Assembly: GCF_014534655.1 (NCBI RefSeq)
Contig: NZ_JACVVD010000004.1
Coordinates: 310,001 to 374,000, forward strand
Direction: 5' to 3'
Length of the DNA: 64,000 nt
Origin: Paenibacillus sedimenti
GTDB taxonomy: Bacteria > Bacillota > Bacilli > Paenibacillales > NBRC-103111
This document shows, in pieces, positions 34,342 to 43,494 of this stretch. The first letter of the stretch is position 1. Each line of letters begins with the position of its first letter. A model generated the notes under the pieces. That model did not search any database. It saw only the letters and a list, made by a program, of their open reading frames with translations, and was not told where the DNA came from. The translations under genes and the position numbers were made by a program.

Positions 34342-35085
34342 CTACTCTATGATCAAAGCATAAACAATGCCCGGCCCATGCACGCCGATCGTCAAATCAT
34401 TCTCAATATCCGCGGAGCGGCTCGGCCCAGAAATGAAGTGAATACCCGCCGGCCGGTTTTTCATCGCCAGCTCGTCGAACGGCCGAAGCACTTCACCCAG
34501 CTTCGTTACTAGGCGTTCCGCTGGAATGATCGCGATGAGGGTCGTCGGCAGCAAGCTGACGCTGCGGCCCCGCGTCGCGTCGGAAGTGACCACGAGTGAG
34601 CCGGTGTTTGCTACGGCGTGCTCGACGGCTACGATGCCGATATCGGCGCCGGCGGCCTTGGCCACGAGCTTATCTTTACCCTGCTCGTCGGCGCCGCCGG
34701 AATTCCATACGGTAACGTCCGTGTCCATAGCGGCCAGCGCCGTTCGCAGCTCCGCAAGCTCCTCTTGGTCTTGAATGATCAGGTTCTTCGCTTGCGTATC
34801 GGCGATGAAGCTCGCGATAAAGGCCAGAGCTTCCGCCATGCCAACCAATCTTCTCGTATGGCCGCCGGCCTTTTGCCAATTCGTCATAAATAATTGGATC
34901 CGCTGTTCTAGCGGAAGATCAACTTCCTCCCAGAATTCGGGAGCGCCTTTGATCGAGCGCGGCGGCAGGCTTTGCAGCGGTCGCTCTCGGCCTAACCGGG
35001 TGGCGATGTTGGCGAAGAAAGCCTCCTGCTTCCGGCGGGATTCATCATGCAGCTTCCGAAGGAATTCCGCGTCTGATTTAGCCAT
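34342..35085 (-). CDS. lutC: Lactate utilization protein C
   Basis: 247 residues, LutC/YkgG domain (about 90-245): VGMAEALAFIASFIAD, GIVAVEHAVANTGSLVV and the C-terminal HFISGPSRSADIENDLTIGVHGPG motif, which is the family fingerprint. LutABC together oxidise L-lactate to pyruvate; LutC has no iron-sulfur cysteines. It overlaps the lutB stop by 8 bases. Confidence 0.94.
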   Translation of the reverse strand: MAKSDAEFLRKLHDESRRKQEAFFANIATRLGRERPLQSLPPRSIKGAPEFWEEVDLPLEQRIQLFMTNWQKAGGHTRRLVGMAEALAFIASFIADTQAKNLIIQDQEELAELRTALAAMDTDVTVWNSGGADEQGKDKLVAKAAGADIGIVAVEHAVANTGSLVVTSDATRGRSVSLLPTTLIAIIPAERLVTKLGEVLRPFDELAMKNRPAGIHFISGPSRSADIENDLTIGVHGPGIVYALIIE

Positions 35086-36589
35086 GGTGTTTGCCTCCTC
35101 CTGTTCGGTTCGCGATCAGCCGCTCCATGCGAGCTTTCATGTCCGGATTCAATTCCGGAAGCGTACCGTCCAGCTCCTTCTCGATATCCTTCCATGATTC
35201 GCGGAAAGTCTGCTTCGCTAAACTTGGCGCATAGCGGTAGGAGTTCCAGCCTTTTAGCGGACCGATCTTCGCTCTAATGTGTCCATCGCGGACCAGTACT
35301 TTTTGCCCGATGCGGCCTAATTTAATTAGCGCCTTCACGCGCCTTGAGTCCGACATGAGGAACTTAAAGCCGGACATACCGGCCTTCTCGGCCAAATCCG
35401 TCCCTCCGCGCTCAACTTTGCGCTGACGCAAATAGACCAGCATATCATGCAGCGGAATCTTTACGGGGCAAGCCTCGTAGCAAGCGCCGCAGAGGCTTGA
35501 CGCATTCGCAATGTCGTCCCATTCGGCGACATTTTTGTTCAACGCCGGTGTCAGTACGGCGCCGATAGGTCCGCTATAAACGCCGCCATACGCGTGACCG
35601 CCAATGTGGCGGTAGACCGGGCAGGCGTTGAGGCACGCGCCGCAGCGGATGCAGTTCAGCAGCTCCTGGAACTGCGGGTCGCCGAGCTGCAAGGAACGTC
35701 CGTTATCCAGGATGATGACGTGCATTTCCTCGGGCCCATCGCCGTCCTGCTGGCGCTGCGGTCCTGAGATGACCGACATATAGACGGTCAGCTTCTGGCC
35801 TGTGGCCGATCGCGGCAGCAAGGTCGCCATGACTTCTAGATCGTCCAAGGTCGGAATGATTCGCTCCATGCCCATGAACGTGATTTGCGTCTTCGGCACG
35901 GTACTAACCATGCGGGCGTTCCCTTCATTTTCAAAGAGAACGATCGAGCCCGTCTCCGCAATGGCAAAATTGCAGCCTGTCATGCCAATATCGGCTTCCA
36001 GGAACTTCTCTCGTAATTTTCTGCGTACGAAGCCTGCCAGAATGCCTGTATCCGGAGGCAGCTCCTCGCCCGCTTCCTTCGATAACAGCTCGGCGATTTG
36101 GTAGCGATTCTTATGAATCGCGGGAATAATAATATGCGAAGGCGTCTCGCCCGCGAGCTGGATTATATATTCGCCGAGGTCCGTCTCGACAGCCTCGACG
36201 CCCAGCTGCTCTAGCGCATGGTTAATATGGAGCTCCTCGGATACCATCGATTTGGATTTCACGACGCTTTTCGCCTTTTTATGCTCGGCGATCTGCATCG
36301 TTAACTCAACCGCATCAGCAGCGTCAGCAGCGAAATGGACATGAACGCCCTGCGCCCGCGCATTTTCCACAAATCTTGCTAAGTAATAATCCAGATGCGC
36401 GATCGTATGAAGCCGAATTTGACGGCCGCGCTCCCGCCATTCCTCCCAGTTGCCGTGCTCTTCCGCAGCTGCGAGCTTGCCGTTTTTCAATCGCTCCGTC
36501 GTGAACTTAACGGCATTTCGCAAAAATTCATTATTCAGCGCGACCTTGGATCTTTCCTTAACCGTACCGCCTGCCTTATGCTCGCTCAT
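35078..36589 (-). CDS. lutB: Lactate utilization iron-sulfur protein B
   Basis: 503 residues. N-terminal LUD domain (about 60-300, SETGSIVLFENEGN-type loop: IAETGSIVLFENEGNARM). Two 4Fe-4S motifs, CIRCGACLNACPVYR and CGACYEACPVKIP (about 315-375), then a C-terminal DUF3390-like part. It passes electrons from lactate in the LutABC complex. It overlaps the lutA end by 14 bases. Confidence 0.95.
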   Translation of the reverse strand: MSEHKAGGTVKERSKVALNNEFLRNAVKFTTERLKNGKLAAAEEHGNWEEWRERGRQIRLHTIAHLDYYLARFVENARAQGVHVHFAADAADAVELTMQIAEHKKAKSVVKSKSMVSEELHINHALEQLGVEAVETDLGEYIIQLAGETPSHIIIPAIHKNRYQIAELLSKEAGEELPPDTGILAGFVRRKLREKFLEADIGMTGCNFAIAETGSIVLFENEGNARMVSTVPKTQITFMGMERIIPTLDDLEVMATLLPRSATGQKLTVYMSVISGPQRQQDGDGPEEMHVIILDNGRSLQLGDPQFQELLNCIRCGACLNACPVYRHIGGHAYGGVYSGPIGAVLTPALNKNVAEWDDIANASSLCGACYEACPVKIPLHDMLVYLRQRKVERGGTDLAEKAGMSGFKFLMSDSRRVKALIKLGRIGQKVLVRDGHIRAKIGPLKGWNSYRYAPSLAKQTFRESWKDIEKELDGTLPELNPDMKARMERLIANRTGGGKHHG

Positions 36590-37319
36590 GCGCCAGCTTC
36601 ACTCCCTCTGCCAGTAATTCCGCTAGATGCATGACTTTTACGGGCTTGCCGCGATAAAGCAGATTCCCCGAAATATTCATGAGACAGCCCATATCGAGTC
36701 CAACGAGTACTTCCGCTTCGGTTTCCAGAACATGGTCAGACTTCTCCGACACCATCGCGCCGGAAATGTCGCACATTTTCACCGCAAAAGTCCCTCCAAA
36801 TCCGCAGCAATCCTCTGCGTGCGGGAGCGGAACAAGCTCCATGCCGCGTATGTGTTGCATGAGCTCCATCGGCTCGGATTTGACACCCAGTAATCGGCTT
36901 CCGTGACAAGACGGATGGTAGGTCACCTTATGAGGGAACTCCGCTCCAAGATCCGTTACCCCCAAAACCTGAACGATAAACTGCGTGAATTCGTACGTTT
37001 TCTCTACAAGGCGGTTTGCCTTAGCCAGATTGACAGGGTCATTTTCAAAAAGCTTCGGATAATAATGATGAATCATACTCGTACACGAACCCGATGGCGA
37101 GATAACAAAGTCACTGTCTTCAAACGCTTGAAGCAGAGTCATCGCCGAACTCCGGGCTTCTTCCCAGTACCCGCTGTTAAATGCCGGCTGACCGCAGCAC
37201 GTCTGAACTTCAGGAAAATCAAGCTTAACTCCGTAGCGTGCCAGCAATTGAACCATTGAAGCACCTACGCGGGGGTATACAAGGTCGCTTAAGCAGGTGA
37301 TGAACAAAGAAACTTTCAT
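36576..37319 (-). CDS. lutA: Lactate utilization protein A (CCG-domain iron-sulfur subunit)
   Basis: 247 residues with two CCG domains: TCCGQPAFNSG (about 42-52) and DCCGFGGTFAVK (about 190), the cysteine clusters of LutA/GlcF/HdrB proteins. I start at MKVSLFITCL (37319), where the family starts; AAGGGAG is upstream though 11 bases away, and an earlier open stretch of 12 codons is unlikely to be used. 108 bases separate it from the rhaR stop without a clear terminator, so it may be read from the rhamnose promoter. Confidence 0.93.
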   Translation of the reverse strand: MKVSLFITCLSDLVYPRVGASMVQLLARYGVKLDFPEVQTCCGQPAFNSGYWEEARSSAMTLLQAFEDSDFVISPSGSCTSMIHHYYPKLFENDPVNLAKANRLVEKTYEFTQFIVQVLGVTDLGAEFPHKVTYHPSCHGSRLLGVKSEPMELMQHIRGMELVPLPHAEDCCGFGGTFAVKMCDISGAMVSEKSDHVLETEAEVLVGLDMGCLMNISGNLLYRGKPVKVMHLAELLAEGVKLAHERA

Positions 37320-37331
37320 GAGGCAGCTTAC

Positions 37332-37416
37332 TCCCTTCCATGACCGTCCTTGCAAGCCGTTTCGCTATACAAAAAACCATCCTCAGCACTATCGAAATAA
37401 TACCGGTGATGGAAGG
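37332..37416. repeat. Inverted repeat in the rhaR-lutA spacer
   Basis: CCCTTCCAT (37332-37340) and ATGGAAGGG (37408-37416) are exact inverse copies about 67 bases apart; a T6 run lies between on the transcribed strand. It is too loose for a confident terminator; it may be a regulator site for lut. The spacer holds no gene. Confidence 0.35.
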
Positions 37417-37427
37417 GACGATCGCGA

Positions 37428-38195
37428 TTAATTTGGTTCCAACTGCAGGACTTGAACGCCTTTTTCACGGATCTGGTTCACAAAGTCCTTATTGGTTTGT
37501 TGATCGGTTATCAGATGATGGATTTCATTCCATCCAGCTACTTGCGTCAACGACTGCATGCCGAATTTGCTATGGTCAGCCAAGAGGTAGGTCTCGTCAG
37601 CGATTGAAATCATTTTATGCTTGATAAGCGCTTGAAGCTCATTCGACTCGCTAATGCCCCGCTGCATATGAACCCCCTTGCAGGACAAGAACAACTTGTG
37701 GGCATGATACACATCCAGGGATCTCTCCGCCAGCGGTCCCACATAAGACAGCGATTTGGGAGATAGAAGTCCTCCCGTCGAAATCACCTGAATTTTTTCC
37801 TTCGTGCTGACCTCTAAAGCTACTTTTATTGAATTGGTAATGATCGTCAGAGGCATATCCGGTATGATTTTGGCCATATACCAAGCCGTTGTGCTCGCGT
37901 CCAAAATGATACGGTCATTCTCTTGAATGCGTGAGACAGCTTCCTTGGCGATGCTGTTCTTGAAGTCAGCATGCGCTGTCTCCCTCTCCATAAAAGGAAC
38001 CTCGGATTGCGCTTCCTTCACGCTCACTGCGCCGCCATGGCTGCGCATCAGCTTGCCTTCGCTCTCCAATTTATCCAAATCCCGCCGGATCGTCTCTTCC
38101 GTAACTTGACATAACTCGCTCAGTTCGGTGACGCGAATGCTTCCGCGCTCATTCACCAATTGAACAATTTTTTGCCATCTTTCCGCTACCAGCAT
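37428..38195 (-). CDS. rhaR: DeoR-family transcriptional regulator of rhamnose genes
   Basis: 255 residues. DeoR helix-turn-helix (about 5-58, RVTELSELCQVTEETIRRDLDKLESEGKL is the recognition part: LCQVTEETIRRDLDKLE) and a C-terminal sugar-phosphate sensing domain with ILDASTTAWYMAK, ITNSIKVALE and ISTGG. It is last in the rha string, the same arrangement of a DeoR regulator among rha genes as in B. subtilis. The effector in the family is usually a phosphorylated intermediate. Direct repeats at 43495-43524 are a candidate site. Confidence 0.85.
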   Translation of the reverse strand: MLVAERWQKIVQLVNERGSIRVTELSELCQVTEETIRRDLDKLESEGKLMRSHGGAVSVKEAQSEVPFMERETAHADFKNSIAKEAVSRIQENDRIILDASTTAWYMAKIIPDMPLTIITNSIKVALEVSTKEKIQVISTGGLLSPKSLSYVGPLAERSLDVYHAHKLFLSCKGVHMQRGISESNELQALIKHKMISIADETYLLADHSKFGMQSLTQVAGWNEIHHLITDQQTNKDFVNQIREKGVQVLQLEPN

Positions 38196-38204
38196 CGTCT
38201 TCCC

Positions 38205-39707
38205 TCATTTCACAGTCGATCGGGATGCCATCTGATAAAATGTTTCATACGCTTCCTGCCAAGCTTCACCGTCATCAGGCGTGTAAGTTTTTACAGGGAA
38301 CGAATTCCGAATCAGCTTTCTGGCTTCGCTTAAGTTTGCGATATACCCAAGTGTAATCCATTGTACTACAAGGTTGCCGAGGGCACTACCCTCAACAGGA
38401 CCCGCCCAAACCTCACGCAGAATGGCGTTCGCCGTGAATTGGCAGAGCAGCTCGTTCTGAATGCCGCCGCCTACGATATGAAGGCCCGAGTACCTTTTGC
38501 CTGAAAGCTGCTCGGTTCGCTCCAGAATAAGACGATACTTCAACGCCAGGCTCTCCATGACGCACCGGATGATTTCGCCTTCCGATTGCGGAACCATTTG
38601 CTGCGTATCCCGGCAGTACTGCTGAATTTGCTTCGGCATATGCTCAGGATTCAAAAATGCGTCGTCGTCCGGATCGATAAAGCATTGAAACGGTGCTGCT
38701 TGCTCAGCCAGCTTAACGAGGTCGGCAAAGCCCAGGCTTCGGCCTTCCTTATCCCATGCTCGCTTACATTCCTGAATGAGCCACAGCCCCATGATGTTCT
38801 TAAGCAATCGATTGGTGCCGTAAACACCGCCTTCGTTCGTGAAATTCCATTCGAGCGCCTGCTCGCTGAGAACCGGAGACAAGGTTTCCGTACCGAGGAG
38901 CGACCATGTACCGCAGCTTAAATAAGCAAAATCTTGATCGAGCGCCGGAACAGCAACAACTGCGGATGCTGTGTCGTGCTCCCCTACGGCAATGACAGGA
39001 ATGGAAGCAACATCCAGTTCTTCACAAATCGCTGTGGTCAGCGAGCCTACCTTGGTACCGGACGGAACGGGCGGCAAAAGCAGCTTGGACGGAAGCTCAA
39101 GCTGATCGAGCAGTTCCTGGTCCCAATTCCGGGTGGATGCATTCAGTAGCTGAGTCGTCGTAGCATTCGTATATTCGCTGTGCTTCTCACCTGTCAGGAA
39201 ATAGCGGAGCAGGTCTGGAATCATAAGAAGCGTATCGGCTTGATCCAGCAGCGACGGGTTTCTCTCTTTTAACGCATACAGCTGGTAAATCGAATTGAAT
39301 TGCAGGAACTGAAGCCCTGTCTTGGCAAAAAGTTTCTCTCTGCCGATCTGTGCAACCAGTTGGTCCATAACCCCATCCGTTTGATGGTCGCGATAATGGT
39401 ACGGATTGCCGAGCAGTTCGCCATTCGGCGCGATCAGACCAAAATCCACTGCCCAGGAGTCAATAGCAAGACTCTCCACATCCTGTGCGTAGCCCAGATG
39501 CTTTGACTTAAGAATCCCTTGTTTAATCTCGTGAAATAATCGCAGAATGTCCCAATGAAGGCGGCTGCCCACCTTCACGGGATCATTCGGGAAGCGGTGA
39601 ATTTCCTCGATCGTCAATTGGCCCGCTTCGGAATCAAGCCGTCCGACGATCGCTCTGCCGCTGCTTGCTCCTAAATCAAAAGCCAGAACGGTCGATGGCT
39701 TACTCAC
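38205..39707 (-). CDS. rhaB: L-rhamnulokinase
   Basis: 500 residues, FGGY kinase fold. LAFDLGASSGRAIVG (ATP loop, about 8-22), FGLIAPNGELLGNPYHYRD, GEHDTASAVVAVP (about 240; catalytic Asp), SCGTWSLLG and IVGGGIQNELLCQ near the C-terminus; all match rhamnulokinases. It makes L-rhamnulose 1-phosphate from rhamnulose and ATP. It starts at a GTG overlapping the isomerase stop by 4 bases. Confidence 0.94.
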   Translation of the reverse strand: MSKPSTVLAFDLGASSGRAIVGRLDSEAGQLTIEEIHRFPNDPVKVGSRLHWDILRLFHEIKQGILKSKHLGYAQDVESLAIDSWAVDFGLIAPNGELLGNPYHYRDHQTDGVMDQLVAQIGREKLFAKTGLQFLQFNSIYQLYALKERNPSLLDQADTLLMIPDLLRYFLTGEKHSEYTNATTTQLLNASTRNWDQELLDQLELPSKLLLPPVPSGTKVGSLTTAICEELDVASIPVIAVGEHDTASAVVAVPALDQDFAYLSCGTWSLLGTETLSPVLSEQALEWNFTNEGGVYGTNRLLKNIMGLWLIQECKRAWDKEGRSLGFADLVKLAEQAAPFQCFIDPDDDAFLNPEHMPKQIQQYCRDTQQMVPQSEGEIIRCVMESLALKYRLILERTEQLSGKRYSGLHIVGGGIQNELLCQFTANAILREVWAGPVEGSALGNLVVQWITLGYIANLSEARKLIRNSFPVKTYTPDDGEAWQEAYETFYQMASRSTVK

Positions 39708-40924
39708 CAGCTCGCACCGCCCTTGCCTCGAACATTAATGCTCTCGTCATAGCCGCTCGCCAGATACGCCTTCATCGGATCGACAGGCACGCCCATTTCT
39801 TCGCGAACCGCATGGAGAAGCGGCGTGACATCGAACTCGAACGCCCCTCGGACAGCGTCCTCCGCACCGAGTACATCCTGGCGCTCTTGCGCGTCTTTCA
39901 CTTCTTCCAGGTTGATCAGCAGCGCTTTGGCATATTGCGTCTGAACATTCAGAACAGAACGCAGCATCGCTGGAATTTTTCTCTCAATATTATGGCTTTG
40001 ATCGATCATATACGCGATATTGTCAGCAGCTTGGCGGACTTGCGGGTTTGCATCGTTAGCTGCATCAATAATTTGATAAAAAATTAAGAACAGCTCATAC
40101 GGATTCACGGAGCCCACGATCAAATCGTCGTCGCCGTATTTGCGGGAATTGAAGTGGAAGCCGCCGAGCTTATTTTCATCCAACAAATAAGTTACGATAT
40201 GTTCGATGTTCGTCCCCTGCGGGTGGTGTCCGGTATCCACAAGCACTTCAGCTTGAGGGCCGAGCTTGTTCGCCATATTGAATGCCATTCCCCAATCGGC
40301 CAAATCGGTGTGATAGAAAGCAGGCTCATAGAACTTATATTCAATCAGCATCCGCATACTTGGCGTCATGGCTTGATACATTTCTTTGAGGGATTCATAC
40401 ATCCACGTTTTGCGTTTGCGGATATCAACTTGCCCCGGATAGTTGGACCCGTCTGCGAACCATAGACTAAGCACATCGGAGCCTACGGTTTTGGCGATAT
40501 CCACACACTCTAACAAATGATCCGTCGCTTTGCGGCGAATCGCTGCGTTAGAATTAGTCACACTGCCGAAAATATAATCGTCCTCTTGAAATAAATTCGG
40601 GTTAACGGCACCGATGGAGACGCCAAGTTCAGCCGCATGCTGTTTCAGTTTTGCGTAATCGTCAACCTTATCCCATGGGATGTGAATGGCAACCGACGGG
40701 CAGACGCCTGTCAGCTTGTGCACTTGCGCAGCATCCTCGAATTTTTCGAACGGATTGCGAGGTACGCCGGTTTGCTTGAAAACTTTGAAACGCGTTCCGG
40801 AATCTCCGTAGCCCCAGGACGGGGTTTCGACTTTGAGCGCTTTCAACTTGCTTTTGACGGCATCCAGATCAATACCTCTATGTTTCTGCTGCTCTTCGAA
40901 CAGTGTATATGCACGGTCGCTCAT
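39704..40924 (-). CDS. rhaI: L-rhamnose isomerase (RhaI type)
   Basis: 406 residues, TIM barrel. The start SDRAYTLFEEQQKHRGID, SWGYGDSGTRFKVF, EYKFYEPAFYHTDLADWG, VDTGHHPQGTNIEHIV and GFHFNSRKYGDDDL carry the metal-binding Glu/Asp/His set of the Pseudomonas stutzeri/Bacillus-type rhamnose isomerase rather than E. coli RhaA. It converts L-rhamnose to L-rhamnulose with Mn2+. AGGAGG precedes the ATG. Confidence 0.92.
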   Translation of the reverse strand: MSDRAYTLFEEQQKHRGIDLDAVKSKLKALKVETPSWGYGDSGTRFKVFKQTGVPRNPFEKFEDAAQVHKLTGVCPSVAIHIPWDKVDDYAKLKQHAAELGVSIGAVNPNLFQEDDYIFGSVTNSNAAIRRKATDHLLECVDIAKTVGSDVLSLWFADGSNYPGQVDIRKRKTWMYESLKEMYQAMTPSMRMLIEYKFYEPAFYHTDLADWGMAFNMANKLGPQAEVLVDTGHHPQGTNIEHIVTYLLDENKLGGFHFNSRKYGDDDLIVGSVNPYELFLIFYQIIDAANDANPQVRQAADNIAYMIDQSHNIERKIPAMLRSVLNVQTQYAKALLINLEEVKDAQERQDVLGAEDAVRGAFEFDVTPLLHAVREEMGVPVDPMKAYLASGYDESINVRGKGGASW

Positions 40925-40967
40925 CGGATTGCTGCCTCCTAATAGATATTTGGTTCACTTTGGCGGG

Positions 40968-41342
40968 TTATTGATTTAAGGGAAACGCCATCGTCGTCAT
41001 GAGGCTGTTTTCCGCTTGTGTGGCATCGAGACGGCTGTACTGCACGATAACAGGAATATCGCTTTCCACTTCCATCGCGTAAGGTACGCCTTTGGGGATA
41101 GACTCACCGTTTTTAACGAGCGAGCCCGTTCTGACGTGCTTGGTTCGTCTTGCGGGAATCACGACCCCGATCTTCTCGATCGGGTCGCGGTCCTCAAAGT
41201 AAACGGTCACTTCAATATGAGCATCTTCATAAGTGCAATTTAAGATACAAATGGATTCGTGACTTTCCAGCTCACCGGAGCTGACTGTCGGAATATAGCC
41301 GTCTGGAATATACCAAAGCTTGTGCCCTTTTTGCAACGTCAT
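40968..41342 (-). CDS. ASRT-family (sensory rhodopsin transducer-like) small protein
   Basis: 124 residues. It matches the Anabaena sensory rhodopsin transducer over its full length: YIPDGYIP near the start, SHESICILNC, DAHIEVTVYFEDRDP, IPARRTKHVR (the transducer has VPARRTKHVRF), MEVESDIPVIVQYSRLDATQAEN (the core DIPVIVQYSRLD is nearly identical). The fold is a small all-beta tetramer proposed to bind small molecules. No opsin gene is in the window; the gene stands between aldolase and isomerase in the rhamnose operon, so a role in sensing or handling rhamnose intermediates is likelier than phototransduction. I start at the ATG 41342 with AAGGAGGC 6 bases upstream. Confidence 0.85.
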   Translation of the reverse strand: MTLQKGHKLWYIPDGYIPTVSSGELESHESICILNCTYEDAHIEVTVYFEDRDPIEKIGVVIPARRTKHVRTGSLVKNGESIPKGVPYAMEVESDIPVIVQYSRLDATQAENSLMTTMAFPLNQ

Positions 41343-41352
41343 AGGTGCCTCC

Positions 41353-43422
41353 TTAACGTGTGAAGGCTGCAGGAACGCCGCCGTCAACCGTAATCATGCA
41401 GCCTGTCGTTTTGTCCGCTTTGGAAGAGGCAAAGTAAACGATCGCTTCCGCGATATCTTTCGGAAAAATGTTCACGAGCAGCGTCGTTCTTTTGCGGTAG
41501 TGCTCCTCAAGCTGATCCGGTTCGATGCCGTAAGCGGCAGCCCGCTCATTGCGCCAGCTGGAGTTCCAAATCGCAGAACCTTGGAGGACAGCATCCGGAA
41601 GAACCGAGTTAACCCGGATTCCATACTCTCCGCCTTCAGCTGCGATGCAGCGTGCCAAGTGAATTTCAGCCGCTTTGGCCGTGCTGTATGCGGAGGCGTT
41701 TTTGCCTGCGTAGATGGAATTCTTGGAGCCGACGAATACCATGCTTCCGCCGACGTTTTGCTTTTTCATGATTTTGAACGCTTCTCTGGCAACCAGGAAA
41801 TAACCCGTATTGAGCACGTTCATGTTCAGATTCCACTCTTTAAGTGAAGTTTCATCAAAAGGACTGGATGTTGCCAAACCAGCGTTGTTTACGATGATAT
41901 CGATACCGCCATAAGTAAGGATCGAATCGCGGTAAGCCGCTTCCACTTCTTCTTCTTTCGTTACATCCATTTTAACGGCAATCGCTCTGTTGTCGCCATA
42001 TTGCTCATTAAGCTCGGCCGCAAGCTTTTGTGCGCCTTCGAGGTTCAAATCGGCGAGCACGACGTGCGCGCCTTCTTTTAACAACTGACGAGCCGTTACG
42101 CTGCCGATACCGCCGGCGCCGCCGGTGATGAAGGCAATTTTACGCGAAAACTCAGCTTCCGCAGGAGCAAGCGTCAGCTTGTAAAGCTCAAGCGGCCAGT
42201 ATTCGACGTTGTAGGACTCATTTTCGCTTAAGGATACGAACGTTCCGAGCGCTGTTGCGCCTCTCATCACGGAAATCGCGCGGTGATAAAGAGCTCCGCT
42301 CACTTGCGCCATCGCCCAGCTTTTACCTGTGTTGATCATCCCGATCCCTGGAATCAGGATAACGCGAGGCGCAGTTTCGAAGATTACGTCGCCTTCATTT
42401 TTGTTACGGTCAAAATAGGCTTTGTACTCTTCTTTGTAAGCGGCGATTCCGGCTTTCAGAGCATCCGTGAGTGTTGAAGCATCTCTGGAATTCGGGTTCC
42501 AATCGATATATAGAGGCTTCATTTTCGTGTGAACAAGGTGATCCGGGCAAGCCGCACCCACTTGCGACAATACGGCAGCGTCCTTGCTGTTCACGAATTG
42601 GAGCACATCGGCAGCGCTGTCTACGGTTAAAATCATTTTCTTCTCGGCGCTTACCGCTCCGCGTACGATTGGCAGCACTTGCGCGAGAAGGTCATTGCGC
42701 TCTACTTCGGACAAAGACTCGTATTTCGCTCCGCCGTAAAGATCGCTTTCTTTTACTCTAGCTTCGATGAAGCTTTCCGCTTCGTTGATAATCGCCAGCG
42801 TCTTGAGGTAGCTCTCTTCCGACGTCTCGCCCCAAGTCACCAGACCGTGCTTCTCCATCAGTACCAATTCGGCTTTCGGGTTATTTCTTACGCCTTCGGC
42901 GATCATTTTCGACAGTGTGAAACCAGGGCGTACATAGGGTACCCATACGAAGCGGTCACCATAGATTTCCTTCGCCAGCTCCTTACCATTGTGCGCGCAG
43001 CAAAGGCTGATAATCGCATCCGGGTGCGTGTGATCCACGTGCTTGAAAGGCAGGAACGCATGCAAAAGCGTTTCGATCGATGCACGCGGATGCTTGCTGT
43101 CGATCATGCAGTTGACGAGATAAGCAACCATTGCCTCATCGGACATTTCATCGCGTTCGTACAGCGGACGGATGTCATCCATGCGCAGACCTGTGAAATT
43201 CTTTGCTTTCATCGTCGCGAGGTCGGAGCCGCTGCCTTTGACCCACATCACTTCCACTTCGCGTCCGCGGAAATCGGTTTCAATTGTTTTCATCGACGTG
43301 TTGCCGCCGCCCCAGTTTGCAACTGCGCGATCTGTCCCCAGCAAGTTCGAACGGTATACCAGTTCGTCCAATCCGCTTTTTACCGCTTTCGCTTTTTCCG
43401 TTTCCCACAAATTCGCAACCAT
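41353..43422 (-). CDS. rhaEW: Bifunctional rhamnulose-1-phosphate aldolase / lactaldehyde dehydrogenase
   Basis: 689 residues. N-terminal class II aldolase domain (about 1-380; NWGGGNTSMK, HVDHTHPDAI with the zinc histidines, LMEKHGLVTWG) fused to a short-chain dehydrogenase (about 425-685; ITGGAGGIGSVTARQ cofactor loop, NNAGLATSS, YSTAKAAE catalytic Tyr/Lys, DGGVPAAFTR end). It splits rhamnulose 1-phosphate to DHAP and L-lactaldehyde and oxidises the latter to lactate. Same protein as B. subtilis YuxG. I start at MVANLWETEK (43422): GAGGAGGG is 6 bases upstream. First gene of the operon, 10 bases before the ASRT gene. Confidence 0.92.
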   Translation of the reverse strand: MVANLWETEKAKAVKSGLDELVYRSNLLGTDRAVANWGGGNTSMKTIETDFRGREVEVMWVKGSGSDLATMKAKNFTGLRMDDIRPLYERDEMSDEAMVAYLVNCMIDSKHPRASIETLLHAFLPFKHVDHTHPDAIISLCCAHNGKELAKEIYGDRFVWVPYVRPGFTLSKMIAEGVRNNPKAELVLMEKHGLVTWGETSEESYLKTLAIINEAESFIEARVKESDLYGGAKYESLSEVERNDLLAQVLPIVRGAVSAEKKMILTVDSAADVLQFVNSKDAAVLSQVGAACPDHLVHTKMKPLYIDWNPNSRDASTLTDALKAGIAAYKEEYKAYFDRNKNEGDVIFETAPRVILIPGIGMINTGKSWAMAQVSGALYHRAISVMRGATALGTFVSLSENESYNVEYWPLELYKLTLAPAEAEFSRKIAFITGGAGGIGSVTARQLLKEGAHVVLADLNLEGAQKLAAELNEQYGDNRAIAVKMDVTKEEEVEAAYRDSILTYGGIDIIVNNAGLATSSPFDETSLKEWNLNMNVLNTGYFLVAREAFKIMKKQNVGGSMVFVGSKNSIYAGKNASAYSTAKAAEIHLARCIAAEGGEYGIRVNSVLPDAVLQGSAIWNSSWRNERAAAYGIEPDQLEEHYRKRTTLLVNIFPKDIAEAIVYFASSKADKTTGCMITVDGGVPAAFTR

Positions 43423-43494
43423 AAGTACCCTCCTCAAATTCGTTCCCATGAATAATGTGTTTGTTCTTGATGGATTTATCGTAACACATCTTTG

